This document shows positions 1 to 10,004 of a stretch of 64,000 nucleotides of DNA, in pieces. The notes under the pieces are model-generated. The model made no database searches, was not told the origin of the DNA, and saw nothing but the letters and a program-made list of their open reading frames with translations. The stretch is from Macrothele yani (Eukaryota; Arthropoda; Arachnida; Araneae; Macrothelidae), in the NCBI GenBank assembly GCA_039090855.1, contig CM077005.1:77310607-77374606 (forward strand). Direction: 5' to 3'. Each line of letters begins with the position of its first letter. Within the stretch, counting starts at the first letter, position 1. Position numbers and translations under genes: made by a program.

Positions 1-708
1 TACCATGCCCAATTGGAGGAGTCATCCAAAAGTAACAATCTCTAAGAGGGTTTGTCGGTTCTCTACACTTCACCAGAACTGCAAAAACGCATCGGTCGTC
101 CTTTTCGGTACAACCATCAGCGCAGGCTCGTTGCACAGGGTTGACAACATATATGTAGAGCCCAGTACCGGTCCTGATCACTGATCTCACGACCAAAATA
201 CAAAATAAAGGCCGTAAGCTTTCTTTATCATCAGTGTAATGGGTAGCAACGTAATTTGACGACAAATATAAAAAAAGTTATCACCACTGCTCACACATTT
301 ATGAGGCATCTTGAACGATACATCTGCATTGATAGAATCCATAACGCAGATGATCACAAGAGGGAAATGTGGTTGCAATGACTGCTGCAGATTGCGTCAT
401 CCAATTGGCTCTCAGGTTTGTGCGTCTCGTGGAGAATCACGCTCTCGACATGTCGGACTTCCGGTGCAGACCCCCATTCCCACTGACCCCCCCCCCCCAC
501 ACACACGTATATTAAAAACTAATCCTAATTCGCGATCTTTAACTTCATATTCGTGATCAGCATGTCCGAATTGGTTAAAAATAATTACGTTTGTGTCATA
601 TACATTTTGGCTGTTGTTCTGTGTTAATCAATCAAATATAAAACACCCTTTTCACGAAATCTATAAGAGCTATAATTCGATGAGCACTTCCTTGTTCCTG
701 CTAGCAGA
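1..708. other. No recognisable gene
   Basis: I see no family signature on either strand. There is a short homopolymer and CA tract at about 487-508 (a run of C followed by CA repeats). The frames that stay open here are short and have no motif I know. Confidence 0.5.
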
Positions 709-1290
709 CACCTCCATTTAGCGGACAGTTTTATGATCCCCATTCCCGAAATATATATGGATCAGTATATTTACCTCCAAAAAGCGGACCCGCAAATGCC
801 GGAAAGTGATCTTGGTCATAAGAAAGTTAAAAATATGAACGTTCATGGAAAACAATGGTGATTTTTTGCCGCAAGGATTTATTTTTGCTTCTCTTGACGG
901 AAATAGGATACGTTTTGTGCTCCAGATCCCCATTACAAAAACTACTGGTAAGTGGTTTCAATATGGTCGATGTTTTCTTAAAAGTAGGCAAAACAGCTTT
1001 TTTCAAACAAAATGGGGTATTCGTGATCAATCCAGAAAAAAGCAATTAAACGCCATTTTCGAACAAATGACGTACCTGAAGGTGAAGAAAGTGCAAAAAA
1101 TGTCATTACGGTCCACGAAGATCGGTGTATCAAACAGTTATGCATCGGATAATGTGCGGTAGTTCGCTGCTTTGAAAACATCGTAAAAAAATTATTTGAT
1201 TGAGAAAGCATCTGATGCAGTTGTAGAAGAAATGTGGGATTTTTTGAAGACGTTGTAAAGTGAGCAAAGGCTACAAAAGTTTTTTTTTTT
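709..1290. other. Possible pogo/Tigger-like terminal sequence
   Basis: Two similar 16-base motifs, CCTCCATTTAGCGGAC at 711-726 and CCTCCAAAAAGCGGAC at about 774-789, resemble the 'acctcc...agcggac' ends of pogo/Tigger-type DNA transposons in invertebrates. Downstream on the plus strand a broken frame (845-1300) has a vaguely pogo-like C-terminal look, but no catalytic motif is visible and I find no matching right end. This is a weak family resemblance only. Confidence 0.25.
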
Positions 1291-1739
1291 GTAAATAAAT
1301 GAGATGCTGGAGGATTAGCACTATTGAAGAATTAAAAAAAAAGGTTTTGTAAAACATGCTACGAATTACTAAAAAAAACAAAAAAACGCTTTTATCATAT
1401 TTTTTGCAGATTGATTTAATTTAATAATAAGTACGAGCGTTTCAAAATTCATGGTGTAACATATTCTTTTGTTACGTACGTATGCTTAAACATGCATCGA
1501 AATGCGCACATTGCATGTACTGTATCTTAAAATGAAAATACTGTATATATATATTATATGTGCACACGTATTTTATTCTTTGTGACTGTGAATTAATAAC
1601 GTAAAATAAGTAAAACTTTTAATCAAAAAACCCTTTAATTATACGTATATTGTGCGTACGTTTTTTTACAATGTGAGCCTATAGTTGGGCTCAGAAGTCA
1701 ACCTCCCGAAAGCCGAACCCCTCCCAGTAAAGTTGAAGT
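1291..1739. other. AT-rich stretch, nothing recognised
   Basis: The stretch has poly-A and poly-T runs and TATATA tracts, but no coding or structural signature that I can support. Confidence 0.5.
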
Positions 1740-2510
1740 CCCAGGGTGTCTCCTATCCAGATGTATTACTGTAAAACTTTGGATCCCCTAGCGGGAAAAT
1801 TGTGCACTATTAGGAAAAGAAAGAGGCGTAAAATGTTCTTCACAGTCAAGGGCATCTAAAATTATTTTCAATCGGAATTTTGACAGCACTTGTGGTGAAG
1901 AAAATTTTGCATACAATTTGAAAAAATTTCATAACACACAATTTTGCCACTAGGGGATGTAAGTGCATGTTCCTGTTTGTAACATATTTTTAGCCGTATG
2001 TACATGCTAAAATGTTTTATTAAAAAATTATTTTATGGGCCAAATGTCACTCGCAACGGAAAACATTTTACGCTTATCTTCTGTTCAAGATACCAATTCT
2101 TCTCAAAGTCAGACTTGAAAAATTCCTTTCACTTCGGATATTATTCACAGCTCTGCCGTTAGAAGGGCGTAAAGATACCTATTTGCTGCTGTATCACCAA
2201 AAATCCGATTGAAAATATTATTTTAGTACTATATGCTGCATTCGCTGTAGTAAAGATTGTGAATAGTAAGCACTTTAAGTAACGAACAGTTTTCAAGCTA
2301 GGGGAATATACGTATAAACATTTTTATAGATATCTCTGCTTCTGAAAGTCGTATTAAAAATAATTTTTCCATCGCATAGATTCGGCTATGAGGAATATTT
2401 TGCCGATATTTGTTTTTGTTTTTTGCTTTTTTGTTTGTTTGCTTTTTTCATGATGTACAGTAGTGCCGCTAGGTGGATAAGTGTATATTTATATTTGACA
2501 AAACATATTA
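1740..2510 (-). repeat. Decayed relative of the 153-bp monomer repeat
   Basis: Read on the minus strand, this region repeats the hallmark pair of the elements at 29.4-31.3 and 53.7-55.6 kb: a 'TTTTCAATCGGATTTT'-type box followed about 40-60 bases later by an 'ACGCCC...AGCGG' or 'CCCCTAGC' box. Examples are the AATCCGATTGAAAATA complement near 2200-2220, the GAAGCAGAGATATC complement near 2330-2345, and TAGCGG-type boxes near 1790, 1950 and 2465. It is much more diverged than the two full copies, and I could not find its ends. Confidence 0.55.
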
Positions 2511-2780
2511 GATTCAAAAAAATATTTTTGAAAACTTCCACTATGGTCTGGTAACCTTGACCACGAAGAACAATACTTATTTTTCATGTGCCAAGATTTT
2601 TAAATTAGAAGTTCATGTATGTGTGAGTAATACCACCAGGAGAGAAAGAAGAGTAAACGTGGTTTAATCTATTAATAATAATTGACAGATTCTTAGAATA
2701 CAAAGAAAGTGAAAGTATATTCATTGGGTATTACTTTCTATTATAACTTTTCTCATGCACTACGATTTTTTAATCAGAAG

Positions 2781-2862
2781 TGTGTGTGCGTGCGTGCGTG
2801 TGTGCGTGCGTGCGTGCTTGCGTGCGTGCGTGTGTATGTGTGTGTGTGTCTTTGTGTGTGTG
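2781..2862. repeat. TG/TGCG microsatellite
   Basis: A run of TGTG and TGCG/CGTG units about 80 bases long, with a few interruptions. Open frames across it encode only low-complexity Cys/Val/Arg repeats and are not genes. Confidence 0.95.
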
Positions 2863-4080
2863 ACGCTAATAAATTTTTCACTAGCTTTAATCCTTCCATG
2901 TAGAGCTAAAGTCATGATTTTGTCTATGAATACAAACTGTGAAATGAATATTTATCATCCTTTGAAGATTCTATTTACTATTTTCTGGTAAATGTAGTTG
3001 TTTTCAAGTAGAGTTCGTGGAAAAAGTATCGTAGAAATCTTAGCAAGCAGTATTGGTGACTTTATATTTATTGCTAGTAAAATATTGCTTTCTAAACTGT
3101 TGTGGCTTTTCTTAAGTTAAAGGTTTCGTGCGTTCAAAAATTACCAAATATTTAAACACCACCCTTGTATTACCATTAACGGTCTCAGGAATCAATATAG
3201 CAAGAAAGGTAATTAATGGAACTTAAAACGACTTGTTTTATTGCTTGTTGAATTACAACTCGCTCATCATCACAATTCGTGTTCGAACGCTAAAAGAGCT
3301 TTCTTGACTTATTTGCAATATCACTCTAGGTAAGACTATTCCAATCTTTAGATCAAGACAGGTTGCGCCAAAATGCATTCATTAAGTCTTTGTAATATCA
3401 TCAAATACTCTCTTTACTCACGGCGAAGCTTCTATTTACCTTCCGACTGATGTCAGTTGCCTCCAAAAAGTATAAGGAAATTCGGGGAAGCAACGTGCCA
3501 TTCAGAAGAAAACTCTCACGGAGAAGTAACGTAATTTACATAAGAATAAAGACTCAGAACATAAGGTTAAATTAGAGATATAGGTCGCAGAAGTTTAATG
3601 ATGTGTACCGTAGCTACAAATGAATTTATTTTAAGTAGAAACTGCGCTCCAAATGATTTTATGCTTCCAAACTATGCATTGTTTCAGGTATGTCTCAGTT
3701 ACTGCTGGATCAACAGTAACAAAGGAAGAACTGGGCCTACAAATCAGATTCAAAAAGTATTACATTGGAAAAAAGGAAGAAAAGCTAGTGCAATCAGTTT
3801 CTAAAAGCAGTAGATTAAAGAAACCCTGCCGCTACCAGCTATTTAAACAGGGAAGCAGCCCATACTAATTTTTTGTAGTTGGAAAAATGTAGAAAAAAAA
3901 ATTTGTGAAACTCCGGTTCATAGTAGCTCTGACATTCAAAAAAATAGAAACAAATTATTCAGATTGTGAATGGTGGGCGCTTTATTCTGACACTACGCCT
4001 GTTAAGTCCAGGGATTTGCGGTTCGTAATCAGATGCCATTCAGACCTACACGACCTTCATAATAATCAGTATGACTTGTA
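2863..4080. other. No recognisable feature
   Basis: AT-rich DNA. Frames up to about 70 codons are present but match no family that I can name. Confidence 0.5.
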
Positions 4081-4240
4081 AAAACACATTTTTGTCGGTG
4101 ATGAACTCGAGCCCGCATCCTTCTGCTCCAAAGCAGAGTGATTTCCCAATCAAGCTACACTGACGGAATTTAGCGGTGCAGCTTTGTCGTCTTGACATGT
4201 GCTTCACCTATGCAATACGTCACATTCCCTCTCCCCCTTT
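4081..4240 (-). mobile_element. tRNA-derived SINE-B, copy 1
   Basis: The reverse complement contains a pol III A-box-like segment (TAGCTTGATTGGG) followed 30-40 bases later by a B-box-like GGGCTCGAGTTC, inside a tRNA-like frame with 'CTGCTTTGGAGCAG'. Two related copies lie within 1.4 kb (4418-4550 and 5315-5445) and share the flank 'GCAACTTT...CGTCTTG.CATGTG', so this is a dispersed tRNA-derived family and not a working tRNA gene. It differs from the SINE-A family that dominates the window. Confidence 0.65.
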
Positions 4241-4417
4241 GAGAATGGAGGGGCACGAAATCCCAAGTTTCGGGTCCTCCGCAAACCATGCTTGAAGTAA
4301 TTTCTATATAAGAACGAATTCTCATTAATTTCAGACGATGTATGGAAGGAACATCACGCGTTTCTTAGAAGAACCCAACGGCCATTAGATCCATTTCAAC
4401 AATCGGGTGCCAATGTG

Positions 4418-4550
4418 AAAACACAAATTTGCTGGTGTCAAAGCTCGAAACCGCGTCCTTCTGCTCCAGAGCCGAATGCTTTCTCGATTAAGCTACACCG
4501 ATGGAATTTGTCGCTGTAACTTTGCCGTCTTGCTATGTGACGGTCATATA
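4418..4550 (-). mobile_element. tRNA-derived SINE-B, copy 2
   Basis: The reverse complement carries TAGCTTAATCGAG (A-box-like), GGCTCTGGAGCAGAAGG (anticodon-arm region) and GGTTTCGAGC (decayed B box), followed on the plus strand by the shared 'GTAACTTTGCCGTCTTG' flank. It aligns with copies 1 and 3 over roughly 120 bases. Confidence 0.65.
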
Positions 4551-4689
4551 CTGTTAAACATTTATTAGACACATGGTGACTATACGTATGTTTTACGTCA
4601 TATATTTAGATATGTACTATATTGACAAAAGTCACCGGTCACATAGAAGAAAAACACAACATAGCATTTATTGACATGCATTAGTACGG

Positions 4690-5240
4690 TGTTGGATCCA
4701 CCTTTGGCCTTAATACATACACTTACCCTTCGAGACATGCTTTCGAGAAGGTTTTGGAACACAGCGGTAGGTATGCGTTTTTATTCAGTACGTAAAGCTG
4801 CCGCCAACTGTTGCTTAGTAGTAGGCCTTGGTTCCAAACTTCTTATGCAACGCTCTAATTTATCCCACAGGTGCTCTATGGGATTAAGATCAGGGCTCTA
4901 TGCTGGCCAGTACACACACGATACGTAATTATCGCCAAACCACGCCGTAACAGTCCTTGCTTTATGGTTCGGTGCATTATCCTGCTGGTATTAACAAAGC
5001 TAGGTTCCATAGTATTGCCACAGAGTTGGTAGGGCATAATTGCCCAGAATATCGAGGTAGACGTGCTGGTTAAAAGGTTTGTCCACGATAACCAATGGGC
5101 CGGGACCATACCACGAAAAACACCCCCACACAAGTACACTGCCAGCTCCAAACTTGACCGTAGGAACCAGAGTCGGATGGAGCTTTTGCGGGGCCACGGA
5201 GCAAAATTTCATTTCTGGCACCAGGAAATAAATCTCATAT
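4690..5240 (-). pseudogene. Tc1-like transposase relic, C-terminal half
   Basis: Tc1-family transposases are DD34E cut-and-paste recombinases. On the minus strand, frame fragments read KFGAGSVLVWGCFSW and 'VDKPFNQHVYLDIL' (5000-5200), typical of the segment after the first catalytic Asp. Further on come a broken 'AAALRTE' segment and LESMSRRVSVCIKAKGG (about 4690-4780), the canonical Tc1 C-terminus. The N-terminal paired-like DNA-binding domain is missing and there are several frameshifts. It lies between SINE-B copies 2 and 3. The family assignment is secure and the exact ends are not. Confidence 0.8.
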
Positions 5241-5314
5241 TTTATTAAAGTTGTTGCGTGAAAAATGTCCGTAAAGAACACACACGATGTAAAATTCACA
5301 AATTTCACTATGGC

Positions 5315-5445
5315 ATCAACGAACCCTCATCCTTCGACTCCGGAGCCGAATACTTTACCAATTAAACTAACCAACGGAATTTATCGCTGCAACTTTTCCG
5401 ACTTGCCATGTGCTTCACCTCTGTAGTACGTCATAACGAAAACTG
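5315..5445 (-). mobile_element. tRNA-derived SINE-B, copy 3
   Basis: The reverse complement has TTAGTTTAATTGG (A-box-like), CGGCTCCGGAGTCGAAGG and GGGTTCGTTGATGCC (decayed B box). The plus strand continues into 'GCAACTTTTCCGACTTG' followed by CATGTGCTTCACCT, which is shared with copy 1. Confidence 0.65.
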
Positions 5446-5526
5446 TCATAAAGACAAAATGTTTATCTCAAAAAAATATTTGCTTTAAGCTTAAGAAAAA
5501 GACTATAATATTGATTGAAAGTTCAG

Positions 5527-5542
5527 AGAGAGAGAGAGAGAA
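5527..5542. repeat. GA microsatellite
   Basis: A pure GA dinucleotide tract of about 16 bases. Confidence 0.9.
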
Positions 5543-5597
5543 TAAAAACTGTTGAAATCTGATAGTTGATGAAAACGTGTATAAATGCATGAACGTA

Positions 5598-7105
5598 AAA
5601 ATTTATCCTTCGAAATAGTCCATCATGCTTGATGGTTCTACATCATCGTGATGCCATGTCTTGAAACCCCCAGCAAAAAAATTCCTTTGCTTTCGAGGCG
5701 AAAAAATCTTGGACCCCAAATTCACTATTGTGGATATTTTAGAAGTTTTTCCCTCGGAGAAAATGTGCCATGGACTGGAACATGTGGTATTCCGAAGGCA
5801 CAAGCTTTGGACGGTAAGAAGGGTGAGGCATTAGGTCTACATCCTCGAATTCCTGTAATTTTTCTTAGTTGACCATGCACGATGAGCAGGAGCATTAGTC
5901 TGCTGGAGGGTAACTCGTTTACGATTCACCAGAGCAGGGTATACATTTCCCGCTTGAATCAGCATATTACAATACATCCGCTCCAACTGCCTACCGTACA
6001 GCTGCGTATACACCTCCGCCTTCTGGGACAAATTCCCAGTGAATGGGATCCTCAAAGTTCCGTCACACTCATAGCATAACTTTGTGCTCAAATCAGGGGC
6101 GCACCCAAGTGAGGGTACAGATCCCCCCTCCATGATGCCAAGTGTTTTGTAATACGATTCCGACACCATGGGTGTCCGACACAAGAGATTCCTAACCCTC
6201 TAACTGTTCTCCAATTTTCCTAATTGGTGAATTTCAATTTTCATAATTACTGACATCACGCAGTATGGAATTTGCTCTAAAATACATTCTCTGAAGCTAT
6301 ATATAATATAGCAAGAGATAATATAATTACATTTATGGTAAGCTTCTTTTCTGAAATATGTATTTTTATTAAAAGTAAAAACAATGAAAACATCATTTGC
6401 AGCTGGATGAATACAATGTATAAAATTATTTCTCAGATCAAAGCATTCATTTTAACAGTAAGTACACATACATGAGCATTTTTTACTTGCACAGCCGCCC
6501 CATACCGAATTTCTGGGTGTGCCCCTGGCTCAAATCATCCCGTTTTGGGGACTGTTTCTGATGGCTTTTGGGGATCTAACCACTGTTTTTTCATGTCAGG
6601 ATTCCGAAAAAATATACACTTTTCATCATATGTCACAATTCGCCGGAAGAAACTGTCGTGCTGGGAATTTCCCGGCAATTGGCGACACACATGCACACGT
6701 TCCTGAGCTTGAGCAGCAGTCAGTTCATGAGGTACTTATCGACAGTTTCTGTGCGTCTTCCCGAGTTTGTGCAGTTCGCGAACAATTGTGTGCTAAGATA
6801 TTCTTAGCTCATTTGACAGTTATATAGATCTTGTGCACGGATTTGACTCTACGGTTTGGCGTAATGCTTCAGAATCCACCGTCGAAGGTTTTCCAGCACG
6901 TGCTTTGTCTTCAAGCTGCAGTCCCCACTTTTAAAACGCTGAAATCAAGCAGTTCTTTCAGACACTGCACCTTCAACTTCCGCAGCACAAATTTCCCTTG
7001 CTACAGCTGCAACGGTCAACTTTTTTAAAGGAAAATCCCTAACAGCACTCGAATCGTAAAAACCGTAAAGCACTCTACCGTGACCTTTGCGTTTCGGCAG
7101 CATGT
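5598..7105 (-). pseudogene. Mariner-like transposase relic, split by a MITE
   Basis: The gene reads leftwards. The N-terminal part (6538-7105) includes SERTA*FQRFKSGD, a characteristic mariner helix-turn-helix segment, and a 'RRIVTYDEK' block holding the first catalytic Asp. The C-terminal part (5598-6085) includes QLERMYCNMLIQAGNVYPAL, VNRKRVTLQQTNAPAHRA and a terminal HHDDVEPSSMMDYFEG. The second catalytic Asp lies in the usual QDNA(R/P)PH motif and here reads QTNAPAH, so it is lost. There are many stops and shifts. The two halves are separated by the hAT-type MITE at 6094-6527, which sits inside the coding region. The element is dead. Confidence 0.85.
6094..6527. mobile_element. hAT-type MITE nested in mariner
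   Basis: The ends are inverted repeats CAGGGGCGCACCCA (6094-6107) and, at the right end in reverse complement, CAGGGGCACACCCA (6514-6527), matching at 13 of 14 bases. They are flanked by an exact 8-bp duplication GCTCAAAT at 6086-6093 and 6528-6535. An 8-bp duplication with CAGGGG-type ends is the signature of the hAT superfamily. The 434-bp interior is AT-rich with no transposase, so this is a non-autonomous copy. Removing it with one duplication rejoins the flanking mariner sequence. Confidence 0.9.
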
Positions 7106-7224
7106 TATAATAACAGTTATATAGAGCTTGTTATAATAACATAAAGCTTGAGCTAGTAACATATAGCTCAAATTATGACACCTCGATATTACAGAGTCAC
7201 TATCTTGAGACTCTACAATATCAA
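7106..7224. repeat. AT-rich 'agtaacata-agctt' repeat, left block
   Basis: Imperfect repeats of ATAATAACA(T/G)..AGCTTG and AGTAACATA..AGCT. The block ends in a 34-base segment (7176-7209) that recurs in the same orientation at 8502-8536 on the other side of the Tc1 element. Confidence 0.7.
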
Positions 7225-8461
7225 TACAATGAAGAGCAATTGAATTAGAGACAGCTGAAGTTATGCAAATATGGCGCAGGGGGCGGCGCTGTGGGCGGCA
7301 CTGTAAACGAAAACGACATGACGTATGCAGCTGTCCGACAATATAAGGAGTGATGCGACGGGAATCAGTAAGAGTTGGACGCAGTATGGGTAATACGAAG
7401 GATCTAATCGCATTTGATCGTGGGCAAATTCTCGGGGCCCGACGAATGGGTCACTCCATCTCGGAAGTCGTGCAGACATTAGGATTTTCACGAGTCACTG
7501 TGTCACAGGTGCACCGTGAGTACATCGAATCCGGTAAAACCATCCCTGCAAGGGCCAGCTGCCGTTGACAACAGCGTGTAAATGAGCGGCGTCATCGTCG
7601 GATAGCTCGCATTGTAACAGCGGATAGACGGGCCACAGTGCAAGAAATCCCTCGGCAATTTAACGCCGGTGCACAAAAACGTGTAAGCAGCCACACCATC
7701 CAGAACCATCTCCTGGCTATGGGGTACAGAAGCCATCGTCCCACGAGGGTACCGCTGCTGACCGCACATCACAGGGTGCAGAGATTAGCGATGGGCGCTG
7801 GAACATCGCCACTGGACCCTAGACATGTGGAAAAATGTTGCCTTGATTGATGAGTCGAGATTCACGTTGGTACATGCGGATGGCAGGGTACGAGTATGGC
7901 GCAAACCACATGAAGCGATGGATCCTTCTTGCCAGCAGGGTACTCTTCAAGCTGGTGGGGGTGGCATTCTCGTCTGGGGACTGTTTACGTGGAGTGAAAT
8001 GGGATCCTTGGTACGTGTGACATCGTCTCTCACAGGTCAGCGTTACCGGAATATCCTGGACGACCATTTGCTCCCGTTTGTGAGTCTTCAACATCCCACT
8101 GGGTACCTCATCTTGCAACAAGACAATGCACCGTGCCATTGCTCTCGAATTGTATCCGAATGGTTGGATGAACACTCCACCGACGTGACCTCACTTCCTT
8201 GGCCAGCTAGGTCACCTGACCTCAATACCATCGAGCGTATCTGGGATGCCATCGAGAGAGATGTTCGAGGCTCTGACCACCCTGCATCAAATCTTCGTCA
8301 ACTGTGGGAGTTTGTTCAGGGGCCGTGGATCCGTATGGTTTCCCAACGCTTCCGGTGTCTTGTCGAGTCCATGCCGAGACGAATCGCCGCCGTCATCAGG
8401 CCGAAAGGTGGTGCTACAAGTTACTAGACAGGTATCTCTAATTCAATTGATCTTTAGTGTA
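7225..8461 (+). mobile_element. Tc1-like element with terminal inverted repeats
   Basis: The left end (7225-7253) and the right end (8433-8461) are inverted copies sharing the core AGCAATTGAATTAGAGA / ATCAATTGAATTAGAGA with a few mismatches over about 29 bases. Both ends begin or end in TA, as expected for Tc1/mariner insertion. The 1.24-kb length is normal for the family. The element has inserted into a local AT-rich repeat cluster (7106-7224 and 8462-8760). Confidence 0.85.
7386..8427 (+). pseudogene. Tc1-like DD34E transposase, one stop and one frameshift
   Basis: The start at 7386 gives MGNTKDLIAFDRGQILGARR, a classic Tc1 N-terminus, followed by a helix-turn-helix (SEVVQTLGFSRVTVSQVHRE). 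A TGA at 7566-7568 interrupts it. The frame then resumes to about 7790, where an apparent one-base shift leads into the long open part 7825-8427. That part holds DESRF (first catalytic Asp), ILQQDNAPCH (second Asp) and SPDLNTIERIWD (catalytic Glu), then ESMPRRIAAVIRPKGGATSY at the C-terminus. The DDE triad is complete, so the disabling changes are the stop and the shift only. This is one of the better preserved transposases in the window. Confidence 0.9.
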
Positions 8462-8760
8462 TATCCTCAAGCTATAGTACTCTATATATCCTCAAGCTAT
8501 TGACACGTCGATATTATAGAGTCACTATCTTGAGCTATAGCTTCAGCTAGTAACATGCAGCTTGAGTTATAGCAACATACAGCTTATAGTAACATAGAGC
8601 TTGTTATAGTAGCATACAGCTTGTTGATATAGTAACATAGTAACAGCAACAGTCTTCCTTCCATATGGAAATAGAAATAGAACAGCAACATAATAACATG
8701 TTATAGTAATGTAGTAACAGCACTCGGATCGTAAAAACCGTAACAACACTCGGATCGTGT
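8462..8760. repeat. AT-rich 'agtaacata-agctt' repeat, right block
   Basis: Tandem-like repeats of ATAGTAACATA, CAGCTTG and TATATCCTCAAGCTAT (twice at about 8463-8500), including the direct copy (8502-8536) of the 7176-7209 segment. It also repeats 'AGCACTCGGATCGTAAAAAC', which occurs with one change near 7043-7062 inside the mariner N-terminal region. Confidence 0.7.
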
Positions 8761-9990
8761 ATTTCTCTTTCATTTCTTTTGACAGCTGAAAATTTTCCAT
8801 CAAATCACTGCAGGGCTTGCTCCTATTTATATCTACTAGGCGATACCGGTTTTCTGGTCATGCGTTGTTCTTATCTGCATAATGTATGCGCCCCGAGTGG
8901 CACAAGATGCCTCTTCAAAACAATGGCTTTTGAATCACCCTAATAAGGTTCACGTAGAACTAACAACATATCTTGTGAGCTCCAAGATCTTTGAATTTGG
9001 TGGTGTTACTCCTCTTATGACACTAAACTCACCACGGACTGCGAGCAGCTAATATTGGAGTAATCAGAAGGACATCGGTAGCACGATGCTAATCTGCGTT
9101 TCAAGGCGTTGTCACTTTCAGTCGTCTAGCTGCCAGCACGAGATAAACGAGGCCACGTGGGAAGCGCACGACTCATCGTACACTGAAGAGAGGAATAAGC
9201 GTGCAGACACTGATGAAAACGCAGACATATTTTGCGTGAGTGCGACCATCTGCCTTCTCTTGTGGGAACGAAAGCGAAAGCGAAGCAAGAGATCGGAAAG
9301 CCGTAGATTTGGTCCACTAACCATTCCATAATATAAAATAAATGAACTCTCGCTTAAGATTCCCATAAGCAGGATTAAACAGAAATCAACAATATACAGT
9401 GCATGCTGTAAGCTAGGATCTTAAATACAAATAAACGTTAACACCGTTTCTTTAAAAAGAAAGTTGAAGAAAACTAAAAAATTTTGAAAACAATTATTGC
9501 GAGTGTTTACTACTACATATTTTTTCAGACATCAACGTAAACTCATTTTCTTCTAAATCACAGGCGTAGCCAAGGGGTTCCTCGGGTCCCGAAATACGTA
9601 CTTAAACTTTATCTTTCCTCTTTCGTTTGGAATTTTATGCTACCCAGAAATGTGTATACATGTTTATATATTTTGTGCGCATTCCCACTTGGACAATTTT
9701 TCCTTGTGGCTTTCACGGATGACTCAAGTACAGAGATCCTTCCCCATCCTAATGCTTTTCTGGCATCCCTGTTCTAAAATTTCTGCTTTTTGAAGCATCA
9801 CCTGATTCTCCCCAAAAAACTGGATATTGATTCACGCAAACAAGCATATGTCCTAATAACTTTTCCGCAATTTCAAAGTTTTGGAATATGGGTTTTTAAA
9901 TAATAATTCAATGTTTAACACCAATTTAAATCAGCATAATTAAGAACGACGTTCAGATTACAACAGCATTTACCAAAGATGTCTGACGAG
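8761..9990. other. No recognisable gene
   Basis: Overlapping frames of 67-82 codons on both strands at 9086-9366 match nothing I know. A 'CAGGCGTAGCCAAGGGG' near 9563-9579 resembles a hAT-type end, but I find no partner or target duplication. Confidence 0.5.
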
Positions 9991-10004
9991 GTCAAAAGAT
10001 GTCG

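Noticed and set aside
5546..5565. A 19-base match with about 43472-43490 ('AAAACTGTTGAAATCTGAT').
   Set aside because: The similarity does not extend beyond this stretch. Probably chance or a fragment too short to interpret.
9563..9600. 'CAGGCGTAGCCAAGGGG' as a hAT end.
   Set aside because: No partner end or 8-bp duplication could be found.
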